DNA from: Chitinophaga pinensis
GTDB taxonomy: Bacteria > Bacteroidota > Bacteroidia > Chitinophagales > Chitinophagaceae
Length of the DNA: 64,000 nt
Assembly: GCF_007896845.1 (NCBI RefSeq)
Contig: NZ_VOHS01000004.1
Location: 1 to 64,000, forward strand
Reading direction: 5' to 3'
Shown piece after piece: positions 18,308 to 26,415 of the stretch. The position numbers were made by a program, and so were the translations under genes. The notes beneath the pieces are model-generated. The model worked only from the letters and a program-made list of their open reading frames with translations. It ran no database searches and had not been told where the DNA came from. The stretch's first letter is position 1; every line of letters begins with the position of its first letter.

Positions 18308-19879
18308 ATGAAGAGATATTTACTCATATTATGTTTGCTGGTTCTCTCAATAAATACCATACACGCCCAGCAGGCTGCCTATATTCCTGCTGATGGTAAA
18401 GTATGGAGCTTTGGGAATGTTGCCTTCTTTGGCGATGTGACCAATGATGGAACGCTGGGCTCAAGCCCGGCCTCTGTGCTTTACTTCCTTGGAAAACAAT
18501 GGACAAATGGTAATACCGCTTTATTGTCAGATGAAAGTACTTCCGGTAAAGACGGTACAGGTGGCACCTTCCGTTTTGCCGGTAATAAAGGGCAGCAGAT
18601 CATTGCCGGTGGATATAACGTAGCCGCTAAAGCAGGTCCCGGCTTCCCCAATCTGGAAGTCAGTAATGCAAATGGTATCATCCTCGCAGATCTGAATGAT
18701 CTGCAGGTAAGAAATACTTTACAGCTTACCAACGGTCACGTATACTTGAACGGATGGAACTTACAGGTAGGTGTGAATAACCCGGGTAAGATCACCGGTT
18801 ATAGTGATCAACGTTTTATTGTCACCGGACCGGAAACAGGCGGTGGATTTCTGTATCGTGCAAAATTGAGCAGTGCCGCCGGACAGGTAGTATTTCCCGT
18901 AGGGACAAATGCCACTAACTATGCACCGGCCGGTGTGAGATATGAAGGAAGTCCGGAAGATTTTAAAGCACGCGTATTTGACAGCGTATTCACGCAGGCT
19001 ATCTCCGGCAGAACAGTATATGACAGTGTGGTCTTCAAAACATGGAATCTGGGACAGGAGGGGAATGGTACCGGATTGACAGCCGTCGCTTTACAACATA
19101 TGGATGCTGATGAAGCGCCTGAATATCGTGTGAACCGTTCCAGCAGTTATATCAGTACTTTTCAGGAACGTAACTGGGAACTCCGTAAATCAGTAAATGA
19201 TAATATGACCGCCGGCACACTGACTACACAACCAATGCGTCAGTCTGCTACCATGCACTCACGTGGCATGGAAGGCATCGGAAACAATACTTATTTCGCC
19301 AAACTGGCATCTTTATCTTATAGTTATCTCCCGGCTGATTTCATACACTTTAACGCGTATCGTATCAGCTATTCACTGGTGGATATCGTATGGGCAACTA
19401 CCCGCGAAACCAACAATGCTGTATTTGAGATCGAGCGTATGCTGGATAATGAAACGGTATTTAAGAAAATTGCTACCGTGGCCACCAAAGCGCCAAACGG
19501 TTACAGCACAACCCGCCTCGATTACTATTATCAGGATACAAATGATTACGACGGCTGGAGCTACTACCGTATAAAGGCAGTATCCGCTACCGGAAAATAT
19601 GTGTACACAGATGTGAGAGAAGTCGGACCATTAATCCAGGCCACTGTATTCCCGAACCCGAACTATGGTCAGTTTAAGGTAACGGTGAGAGGCATTAAGA
19701 CGCCGCTGATCGTACAGATATTCGATACATGGGGTCAATTGATCCGCAAACAGGAAATGGTTGGTCAGAGTGAGTTGAATATCAAAGACATGCCTACAGG
19801 TACCTACTTCCTGGTATTGACGCATAAAGAAAGCGGAAAACAAGCCTATGTCTGCAAAGTTGTCGTAATAGACCATTGA
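18308..19879 (+). CDS. Secreted protein with C-terminal T9SS type A sorting domain
   Basis: 523 residues. A signal peptide (1-21, ending IHAQ) leads into a beta-rich N-terminal region (AYIPADGKVWSFGNVAFFGD, a common start of Bacteroidota surface proteins). A fibronectin-like segment follows around 350-430 (DIVWATTRETNNAVFEIER). The last 75 residues are a type A sorting domain: VFPNPNYGQFKV, IVQIFDTWGQLIRKQ and MPTGTYFLVLTHKES before the final strand. The type IX secretion system should carry it across the outer membrane, remove this domain and attach it to the surface. It lies 42 bases after the large fibre-like gene, so the two are probably co-transcribed. No catalytic domain is recognised. 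Confidence 0.85.
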   Translation: MKRYLLILCLLVLSINTIHAQQAAYIPADGKVWSFGNVAFFGDVTNDGTLGSSPASVLYFLGKQWTNGNTALLSDESTSGKDGTGGTFRFAGNKGQQIIAGGYNVAAKAGPGFPNLEVSNANGIILADLNDLQVRNTLQLTNGHVYLNGWNLQVGVNNPGKITGYSDQRFIVTGPETGGGFLYRAKLSSAAGQVVFPVGTNATNYAPAGVRYEGSPEDFKARVFDSVFTQAISGRTVYDSVVFKTWNLGQEGNGTGLTAVALQHMDADEAPEYRVNRSSSYISTFQERNWELRKSVNDNMTAGTLTTQPMRQSATMHSRGMEGIGNNTYFAKLASLSYSYLPADFIHFNAYRISYSLVDIVWATTRETNNAVFEIERMLDNETVFKKIATVATKAPNGYSTTRLDYYYQDTNDYDGWSYYRIKAVSATGKYVYTDVREVGPLIQATVFPNPNYGQFKVTVRGIKTPLIVQIFDTWGQLIRKQEMVGQSELNIKDMPTGTYFLVLTHKESGKQAYVCKVVVIDH

Positions 19880-19952
19880 TGCTGATGATATTGCATTTTT
19901 CCTTTAACTTTACACCGTCTATTACTTCATACAGCATTTAATAAAAGGGGTT

Positions 19953-20639
19953 TTGAAAAAGATTATTATCACGATCGATGGTTATTCTTCATGTGGAAAG
20001 AGTACGCTGGCAAAACAACTGGCAGCGCAACTGGATTATGTCTACATTGACAGCGGAGCCATGTACCGTGCTATCACCCTTTATTTTATTCAGAACCGGG
20101 TGGATTGGACAAATCATGATGCTGTAAAAGAAGCTTTGCGTGATATCCACCTTGAATTTGAATTCAACCCGATCTCTCAGGCATCTGAAATTACCCTCAA
20201 CGGGGAAAATGTAGAGCACATGATCCGGGAAATGCTTGTAGCGGAGAAAGTGAGCGAAGTAGCCGCCGTAAAAGAAGTGCGCGAATTCGCAGTGGCCCAG
20301 CAACAAAAAATGGGCGTTAAAAAAGGGATCGTAATGGACGGAAGGGATATCGGTACAACGGTATTTCCGGACGCAGAACTGAAAATATTCATGACCGCTG
20401 ATGCAGCTATCCGCGTAGAACGCCGCTTCAAAGAGCTCTATGCCAAAAATAAAAACATCAGCATCCATGAGGTAAAGGAAAACCTTGAACTCAGGGATTA
20501 TATCGATACCAACCGCGAGATCAGCCCCCTCAGAAAAGCGGAAGATGCTATCATTCTGGACAATAGCCAGCTAAGTCAGGATGAACAGCTGAAACTGGTA
20601 ATTCAGTGGGTAGAAGATGCTACTTTGGTGCAATCCTGA
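19953..20639 (+). CDS. cmk: Cytidylate kinase
   Basis: A 228-residue (d)CMP kinase that phosphorylates CMP and dCMP from ATP in pyrimidine nucleotide supply. The P-loop ITIDGYSSCGKSTLAKQ is at residues 5-21, followed by DYVYIDSGAMYRAITLYF, the CMP-binding helix. The GRDIGTTVFPDAELKIFMTAD segment and the lid ERRFKELY are also as in E. coli Cmk. The protein starts at a TTG (19953); no in-frame ATG lies nearby, and the start puts the first beta-strand at residue 3, which is correct. A purine-rich aaaagggg lies just before. It follows the secreted-protein genes by 73 bases. Confidence 0.95.
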   Translation: MKKIIITIDGYSSCGKSTLAKQLAAQLDYVYIDSGAMYRAITLYFIQNRVDWTNHDAVKEALRDIHLEFEFNPISQASEITLNGENVEHMIREMLVAEKVSEVAAVKEVREFAVAQQQKMGVKKGIVMDGRDIGTTVFPDAELKIFMTADAAIRVERRFKELYAKNKNISIHEVKENLELRDYIDTNREISPLRKAEDAIILDNSQLSQDEQLKLVIQWVEDATLVQS

Positions 20640-21075
20640 AATTATTTTTTAGTTTTAAGAAATCCTTTTTAAATTTGTTGTGTTCCCGGTCATATACCGG
20701 GGAGAAACCCTTTCGGTAATTTTCCACATCCTCTCGAATTTCCTGCAATTTTATTGTATCGTGTTGACCGGTTCATATCAGTGTGCCGTTTACAATATAT
20801 TATACCCAACGTGGTCAAGAGAAGTCGTATAAGGTCTCAACAGATCTTAGTATAACTATATCCACAGACCTGTTGCTATTAACCGTTACTAAACTATTTT
20901 ATATATATATCGTGGCTTTGTGGGCTGATATCTATTAAACTTAATGTGGTGCAGGGCAGGGATGCCTGCCTTTGCTCCATATTTTCAGTAGGTGTATTCG
21001 GTTAATAGGAAGAAGGGGCGAATTCTTTCGCCCTTTCGCTTTTTTAATTAACTTGTGGTATTACCCGGCTGATGC
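20640..21075 (+). other. Long gap before the histidine kinase gene; possible small RNA or leader
   Basis: A TAnnTTTG box (taaatttg, 20670-20677) with no clear -33 partner is followed by a perfect 6-bp hairpin cccggt-catat-accggg at 20685-20701. The sequence then runs about 300 bases with no open frame and finishes in the terminator-like hairpin at 21016-21046. A transcript from about 20684 to 21046 would be 360 bases. It does not resemble RNase P RNA, tmRNA or SRP RNA motifs. The kinase gene begins only 30 bases after the hairpin, so it may be an attenuated leader. Confidence 0.4.
21016..21046 (+). terminator. Intrinsic terminator upstream of the histidine kinase gene
   Basis: Arms gggcgaa (21016-21022) and ttcgccc (21027-21033), followed by tttcgctttttt. 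It ends a transcript before the kinase gene. Confidence 0.75.
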
Positions 21076-23028
21076 ATGTTTAAAGGCTATTTCTATCTAC
21101 TTTTCTTGCTATTGTTGGTAAAAGGGAATGATATTCAGGCACAGGATTCAGTGCTTGTATTCCGTACGCTCGATTCTGCCCGACGGCTTCCCGGTGATAC
21201 CGGTAAAGTGAACTGGCTGATTGATAAAGGCAGATCGCTGGGACGGTACTTTGACAAACGTGGGACAGAAAACCCCTTTTTTCAGGAAGCAATTACTCTT
21301 TCGCTGCGCATGAAATATGCGCGTGGCGCCTTCAATGCATACAACGAAACCGGCATCTCCAAAAGAAATAAATCGGAATATCTCCTTGCCGCCGATTATC
21401 ATCAGAAAGCTGTTAAATACGCTGAAGAAGCAAGAAATGACCTTTGGCTTTGTATCGCCCTGAACAATACCGGCGTCGATTACCGCCGTATGGACGATCA
21501 GCTGGAAAAGGCATTCGATTACCATTTCAGAGCCCTCCAGCTGGCCGAAAAAATTAATGACATCCGTAATATCTGCATCGCCATCAATAGTATCGGGAAC
21601 ATTCATCTCTCCACCGAAAAATATGCGGAAGCAATCAACCATTTTGAAAAAGCCCTCGAACTGGAAAAACAAAGCAAGAATAATCTGGGCGTTGCCATCA
21701 ACCTCGGCAATATCGGTTATGCTTATCAGGGATTGAAAAAACTGGACCTCGCTATTGAATACTATAAAAAATCACTGGCTGTTAACCAGCAACTGGATAA
21801 TAGTGTCGGACTCGCTATCTGTTATAACTCTCTCGGATCTGTATATCAGGAGAAAAAAGACTACGCCCGTGCACTCGAATACCTGAATAAAGCATTGGAA
21901 GTAAATGGAAATGTAGATGATAAGGTGCATGTCGCAGAAAGTTACCTGAACATTGGGAAGTTATGGAGCCTGCAGGGTAAACATGAAGAAGCCCGGAAAT
22001 ACTTTATGCAATCTATTAACCTGAGTCTTATCTGGCGTTTCAAATACCTGTTGATGGAAGCTTATAAGGCAATGGCCGGCGACTTCAAAGCATCGGGTGA
22101 TTTCAAACGTTCCATGGAAGCATTGGATAAGTCGCTCGTATATAAGGATAGCCTGATCAATGAAAAGTCTTCGCTGGCATGGGCACAGACACAGGCCATC
22201 TATGAGGTGGACCGTAAGGATAATCAGATTAAGCTGCTGGAGCATGATAAACAGATGAGTGAACTGCGCACCCGTCGGAATGTAGTCTATACCCTGTCAA
22301 TGGCAGGATTTGTACTGATGCTCGGCGTAGGTGGATTCTTCTATATCCGGCACAGAAATCTTGAAACCAAGAAACAGACCCTGCAGCTGGAACTGCGTTC
22401 CCTGCGTGCACAGATGAATCCTCACTTTATCTTCAATTCACTGAGTTCCATTCACAGGTTTATCTGGAGCAATAATCAGGAAGAAGCGTCAGACTACCTG
22501 ACGAAATTTTCCCGCTTAATGAGAATGATACTTGATAATACGCAGTACACATTCATATCTTTGAATAAGGAACTGGAATCATTACGCCTGTACCTTGATC
22601 TGGAAAAGTTGCGTTGTAACGATGTGTTTGAGTACCAGATCTCCGTCGCCGATGACATTAATGAAGAAGAAGTAATGATTCCGCCGATGATCATTCAACC
22701 ATATGTAGAGAATGCAATCTGGCATGGTCTGGTGCATAAATCCGGCCGGGGCATGTTGGATATAGAAGTCACACTGAAAGGAAAAACCCTGACCTGTACG
22801 GTAACAGATAATGGTATAGGACGGAAAAAGGCAATAGAAATAAAGGAAAAAAAAGGACAAACCCATCGCTCAATGGGTATGAAGGTAACAGAAGGCCGTA
22901 TAGACCTCATCAGGAAGATCAACAATACCAAAGAAGCAGATGTGACGATTATAGACCTGGAAGATGAGACTGGTAAAGCATCAGGTACAAAGGTGACACT
23001 CATCTTACCGGTGGAATTTATATTTTAA
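21076..23028 (+). CDS. TPR-containing sensor histidine kinase of the LytS/YehU type
   Basis: 650 residues. A signal peptide (1-23) exposes a periplasmic sensor of seven or so tetratricopeptide repeats (about 60-360; for example AINSIGNIHLSTEKYAEAINHFEKALEL). One membrane helix near 395-415 (VVYTLSMAGFVLMLGVGGFFY) leads to a short coiled coil and the His_kinase domain (LRAQMNPHFIFNSLSSIHRFI), where the His of NPHFIFN is the phosphate acceptor. The ATPase domain has PPMIIQPYVENAIWHGL and DNGIGRKKAIE. It passes phosphate to the LytTR regulator 18 bases downstream. The TPR region probably reads a protein or peptide ligand; its identity is unknown. Confidence 0.93.
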   Translation: MFKGYFYLLFLLLLVKGNDIQAQDSVLVFRTLDSARRLPGDTGKVNWLIDKGRSLGRYFDKRGTENPFFQEAITLSLRMKYARGAFNAYNETGISKRNKSEYLLAADYHQKAVKYAEEARNDLWLCIALNNTGVDYRRMDDQLEKAFDYHFRALQLAEKINDIRNICIAINSIGNIHLSTEKYAEAINHFEKALELEKQSKNNLGVAINLGNIGYAYQGLKKLDLAIEYYKKSLAVNQQLDNSVGLAICYNSLGSVYQEKKDYARALEYLNKALEVNGNVDDKVHVAESYLNIGKLWSLQGKHEEARKYFMQSINLSLIWRFKYLLMEAYKAMAGDFKASGDFKRSMEALDKSLVYKDSLINEKSSLAWAQTQAIYEVDRKDNQIKLLEHDKQMSELRTRRNVVYTLSMAGFVLMLGVGGFFYIRHRNLETKKQTLQLELRSLRAQMNPHFIFNSLSSIHRFIWSNNQEEASDYLTKFSRLMRMILDNTQYTFISLNKELESLRLYLDLEKLRCNDVFEYQISVADDINEEEVMIPPMIIQPYVENAIWHGLVHKSGRGMLDIEVTLKGKTLTCTVTDNGIGRKKAIEIKEKKGQTHRSMGMKVTEGRIDLIRKINNTKEADVTIIDLEDETGKASGTKVTLILPVEFIF

Positions 23029-23046
23029 AAAACCTACACAGACAGC

Positions 23047-23823
23047 ATGAGCGAAATTAAAGCAATCATCGTTGATGATGAGCAACACTGTATAGATGCT
23101 CTTCAGACTATGCTTCAGAAGAAATGTCCGGAAGTGACTGTACTGGGAGGCGTAAATAGTGTAAAAGAAGCAAAGGAACTGATAACGGAATTACAACCGG
23201 ACGTGGTGTTCCTCGATGTGGAAATGCCACATCAGAATGGCTTTGAGTTGCTGAAAATGTTCGATAAGATCACTTTTGATGTAATATTCACTACTGCCTA
23301 TGAACAGTATGCCCTGAAAGCAATTAAATTCAATGCCCTTGATTACCTGCTGAAGCCTTTCAGTGTGAAAGAGTTACAGGACGCGATCCAGAAATGCATC
23401 GTTCGTCGCAACAGCAATGCGAATAATGGTCAACTGGAAACAACCACTTCTCCTCTGGAAGTATTCCTGCAGAATATGAAAACGCTGCATCAGACACACA
23501 AGAAAATAGCGCTCCCAACCATTAATGGATTGGTTTTTATGCCGGTACAGAATATAGTACGCTGCGAATCAACTGGTAACTATACCCGTATCTTTTTCAC
23601 AGATAAAAAGAACCTTATGGTATCCAGACCGTTAAAGGAATTTGAGGAGCTATTGACCGACGTAGATTTTTTCCGCGTACATAATTCACACCTGATTAAT
23701 CTGCAACAGATGCAATCTTATATACAAGGTGAAGGCGGGTTTGCACTGATGAGTGACGGGACGCAGGTAGAAATTTCACGAAGAAGGAAGGCTGATTTTC
23801 TAAAAAAGGCGATGCAGTTCTAA
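23047..23823 (+). CDS. LytTR family response regulator
   Basis: A 258-residue regulator. The receiver domain (1-120) has the acidic pair IIVDDEQ, phospho-acceptor Asp57 in VVFLDVEMPHQNGFELL, the switch Thr in VIFTTAYEQYALKAI and Lys in DYLLKPF. A linker (residues 120-155) precedes the LytTR DNA-binding domain: KKIALPTINGLVFMPVQNI, RCESTGNYTRIFF, ISRRRKADFLKKA. LytTR regulators bind paired short direct repeats in promoters, often including their own. It is paired with the kinase gene just upstream. Its target genes cannot be told from the sequence. Confidence 0.95.
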   Translation: MSEIKAIIVDDEQHCIDALQTMLQKKCPEVTVLGGVNSVKEAKELITELQPDVVFLDVEMPHQNGFELLKMFDKITFDVIFTTAYEQYALKAIKFNALDYLLKPFSVKELQDAIQKCIVRRNSNANNGQLETTTSPLEVFLQNMKTLHQTHKKIALPTINGLVFMPVQNIVRCESTGNYTRIFFTDKKNLMVSRPLKEFEELLTDVDFFRVHNSHLINLQQMQSYIQGEGGFALMSDGTQVEISRRRKADFLKKAMQF

Positions 23824-23984
23824 CCAGATTTAATCTGTTTTACGCCACTTACAGGAAATAGACCACCGGATAATAATTCTCTGTTGCGGGCATACGTCTG
23901 AAAATATACTTTTGACTCAGGTTTAAACTTATTACGATATAAAATTTTTTTTCTCTGCATTACTAGCATTGATTAGCCCCAAAG

Positions 23985-24012
23985 AAAAAAGACACCGCCT
24001 GGTGTCTTTTTT
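23985..24012. terminator. Bidirectional terminator between the response regulator and ispH
   Basis: Perfect 12-bp arms aaaaaagacacc (23985-23996) and ggtgtctttttt (24001-24012) with a 4-base loop. It serves both convergent genes. Confidence 0.93.
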
Positions 24013-24042
24013 GCTTTTATAATGTTTTGTGGGATGCTGTAT

Positions 24043-25269
24043 TTATTCAAATGTAGCCGCCACTTCTTCCATTTTGTCTTCCAGATTATAAAAAGATAAG
24101 AGTCTTCTGATAACAGCTTCAACCATAGCATCAGGGCAGGAGGCGCCACTCGTCAGCATAATGGTTACCTGCTCTTTCGCCGGCAGAAAAGCCTGACTGT
24201 GCAGTTCCTGTTTGTGATGGAAGTCCCAGTGATGTACTTCTTCGGCGCTGACCAGTTTCTCTTCAGAAGAAATAAAGTATGTAGGCAATTTTACTTCGCA
24301 GAGTTCTACCAGATGAGAAGTATTGGAACTATTATAACCGCCCACAACAATAGCCAGATCCGCAGATTCTTCCAGCAGACCGGTAACGGCGCTCTGGTTA
24401 TCATTGGTGGCATAACAGAGGGTATCGCGGGTATCAGCAAAGCGTTCATTGACATTGGAAGCATCAAGGCTGTATCTGTCCATGATCACATTTTTGATAT
24501 AGTCAGCGATCGCCTGCGTTTCTGTGGCCAGCATAGTAGTCTGATTGACAACACCTACACGCTGCAGATCGTTGATCACATCAAAACCCTGGGAGTATTG
24601 TCCTTTAAAGAGGGCATAAAACTCTTCAGGGCTTTTCTCTCCTGTGATAAAGGTGGCCAGTAACTGCGCCTCTTTTATATCCTTTACAACTACCGTAGGT
24701 GTATTGCTGCGGCTATGAGAGAAGGTCGCACGGGTTTCCTCATGACCGGGTTTCCCATGAACAATCACACTATAAGACTGTTTTCCGATCTGTTCTGCCT
24801 TATTCCACACTCTTTCCACAAAAGGGCAGGTGGTATTGTATTGCAGGGGAGCGATACCTAATGAACGCAGTTTCTCCTCTATTTCCAGTGTCGTACCGAA
24901 GGCCGGGATGATCACGATATCTTCAGGCGTCAGGGATTCCCATGGCACCAGCTGTTTGCCGGCTGTGTCCATGATGAATTGCACCCCTTTTTCCAGCAGA
25001 TCGTTATTAACATGAGGATTGTGGATCATTTCACTAAGCAGGAAGATCCTTTTGTCAGGATTGGCTTCTACTGTCTTAAAAGCAATCTCGATGGCATTTT
25101 CCACTCCGTAGCAGAAACCGAAGTGACGGGCCAGTAATATCTTCAACGGACCGAAATCCAGTACGGTTGGCGTAAAATCCTTTTTCATGCGATCCTGCTG
25201 TTTACGACGGTTTTTGATCGCCGTGATCAGCGGACTGCGATATATAATAGGAACGTTAAATGTTTTCAT
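24043..25269 (-). CDS. ispH: 4-hydroxy-3-methylbut-2-enyl diphosphate reductase
   Basis: 408 residues. This is the last enzyme of the methylerythritol phosphate pathway; it makes IPP and DMAPP with a [4Fe-4S] cluster. The three cluster cysteines are visible: Cys53 (HFGFCYGVENAI), Cys148 (NTTCPFVERVWN) and Cys378 (TSGASCPDAMVE). The conserved VHGKPGHEETRATFSH region and VNQTTMLATET are also present. It is about 90 residues longer than E. coli IspH, with an N-terminal addition of 40 residues and internal insertions, as in other Bacteroidota and cyanobacterial/plant-like forms. The gene is followed by a terminator and preceded by the rhomboid gene on the same strand (gap 46). Confidence 0.95.
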   Translation of the reverse strand: MKTFNVPIIYRSPLITAIKNRRKQQDRMKKDFTPTVLDFGPLKILLARHFGFCYGVENAIEIAFKTVEANPDKRIFLLSEMIHNPHVNNDLLEKGVQFIMDTAGKQLVPWESLTPEDIVIIPAFGTTLEIEEKLRSLGIAPLQYNTTCPFVERVWNKAEQIGKQSYSVIVHGKPGHEETRATFSHSRSNTPTVVVKDIKEAQLLATFITGEKSPEEFYALFKGQYSQGFDVINDLQRVGVVNQTTMLATETQAIADYIKNVIMDRYSLDASNVNERFADTRDTLCYATNDNQSAVTGLLEESADLAIVVGGYNSSNTSHLVELCEVKLPTYFISSEEKLVSAEEVHHWDFHHKQELHSQAFLPAKEQVTIMLTSGASCPDAMVEAVIRRLLSFYNLEDKMEEVAATFE

Positions 25270-25315
25270 CTGGCGGCAAAGTTACATATTTTGAATGGCT
25301 GACAGGCAGGGCCAG

Positions 25316-26194
25316 CTATTCCTGACTCATTTTCTTTAACCAGGCTCTTTCTTCAGGACTGAGGCTTTCAATGCCGTTGTCATTGATTTTGTCGAGGAGC
25401 TGGTCCAGCCGGAGTTGTTTGTTTTCTTCCATACCAGGCTTTACCAATTTGAGCGGTGATTTCTTAGGTTTGAAAGAGCGGCGTCTGGCAGTCGCGGTAC
25501 GCGCCGGCCGGTTAAAGAGCCAGATTAATGGCTGTCCCAGGTCAGTGCCGTTATTGAGAAACTGTATATAAATAAAGCCAAACAGGGCGCCACCCATATG
25601 TGCGGTAATGCCACCTATATTTCCCTGCGTCAGGGATACGAGATCTAATATGATCACGATGATAGCCAGCCATTTTAACCGGATGGTACCAATCAGTAAC
25701 AAACCGATCTCATAGTTAGGCAGTTTGGTGGCACAGGCGATCAGGATGGCCATAACAGAAGCCGAAGCCCCGATCATGGGTACGTTGGCGCCACCGAATA
25801 TCAGGTTGTAGACCAGTAGATAGGCTACACCACCTGCGATACCTCCCAGCAGGTAAAGTGGCAGTACACGCTGGTTGCCCAGAAAAGATCTGAAGATATT
25901 CCCGAACCAGTAAAGGTTCAGCATATTAAATAGAATATGCAGGAATTCGAAATGTGTAAACATGTAAGTGATCAATCCCCATGGCTTTCTCAGGAAAGCG
26001 AATACATTTGAATGTATGGATAGATTGTCAGCAATAAAAAGGGAAATGAAACCGGTCGATGGAGCTATTTTGCCGATCAGGTACACAATTCCCACGACGA
26101 GGAAAACAATAACATTCCAGAAAAGAAGAAGATTAATTGTGTTTCCCTGTCTAAGCCAGTAGCGAATATCAGCGCTAAATGAGGTCCCGTTCAT
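25316..26194 (-). CDS. Rhomboid family intramembrane serine protease
   Basis: A 292-residue multi-helix membrane protein that cleaves other proteins inside the bilayer. The catalytic dyad is Ser144 in MIGASASVMAIL (the usual GxSx motif) and His199 in ITAHMGGALFGFIY. The family marker HFEFLHILFNMLNLYWFG (about 81-98) supports the fold. The first helix is at 19-41 (TINLLLFWNVIVFLVVGIVYL). A 60-residue basic and charged cytoplasmic tail (RRRSFKPKKSPLKL and LDKINDNGIESLSPEERAWL) follows the last helix. It probably shares a transcript with ispH downstream. Substrates are unknown. Confidence 0.93.
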   Translation of the reverse strand: MNGTSFSADIRYWLRQGNTINLLLFWNVIVFLVVGIVYLIGKIAPSTGFISLFIADNLSIHSNVFAFLRKPWGLITYMFTHFEFLHILFNMLNLYWFGNIFRSFLGNQRVLPLYLLGGIAGGVAYLLVYNLIFGGANVPMIGASASVMAILIACATKLPNYEIGLLLIGTIRLKWLAIIVIILDLVSLTQGNIGGITAHMGGALFGFIYIQFLNNGTDLGQPLIWLFNRPARTATARRRSFKPKKSPLKLVKPGMEENKQLRLDQLLDKINDNGIESLSPEERAWLKKMSQE

Positions 26195-26342
26195 ACTTGA
26201 AAATTAGTACAAAATCTGCAATCGTATATCGATTTAACAGTACATTTTTTTTCCCGGAATGGCGCTAAGGAGGCACTGGGATGGAAGAGGCTGGAAGTGT
26301 GTTAAACATGTGAAAAGTCATGATTTTTTTATGAATATTAAT

Positions 26343-26350
26343 TATCTTTG
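26343..26350 (+). promoter_or_regulatory. Promoter -7 box of rpsA
   Basis: A perfect TATCTTTG lies 66 bases before the start codon. A T-run at 26324-26330 lies where the -33 element would be, without a clear TTTG. Confidence 0.65.
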
Positions 26351-26397
26351 CCGTCCAACTTAAACTTCCGGGCCCTAAAAATCCGGAGGGAATTAAC

Positions 26398-26406
26398 AAA
26401 AGGAGG
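26398..26406 (+). promoter_or_regulatory. Strong Shine-Dalgarno sequence of rpsA
   Basis: aaaaggagg ends 9 bases before the TTG start, an ideal Shine-Dalgarno position. Such a strong site is unusual in Bacteroidota, where most genes lack one, and it helps set the non-ATG start at 26416. A second purine block (ggaggg) lies about 15 bases further upstream. Confidence 0.7.
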
Positions 26407-26415
26407 AACCAAATT

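Noticed and set aside
13598..19879. Prophage or contractile injection system
   Set aside because: Only fibre-like secreted proteins with signal peptides are present; sheath, baseplate, tube and capsid genes are missing.
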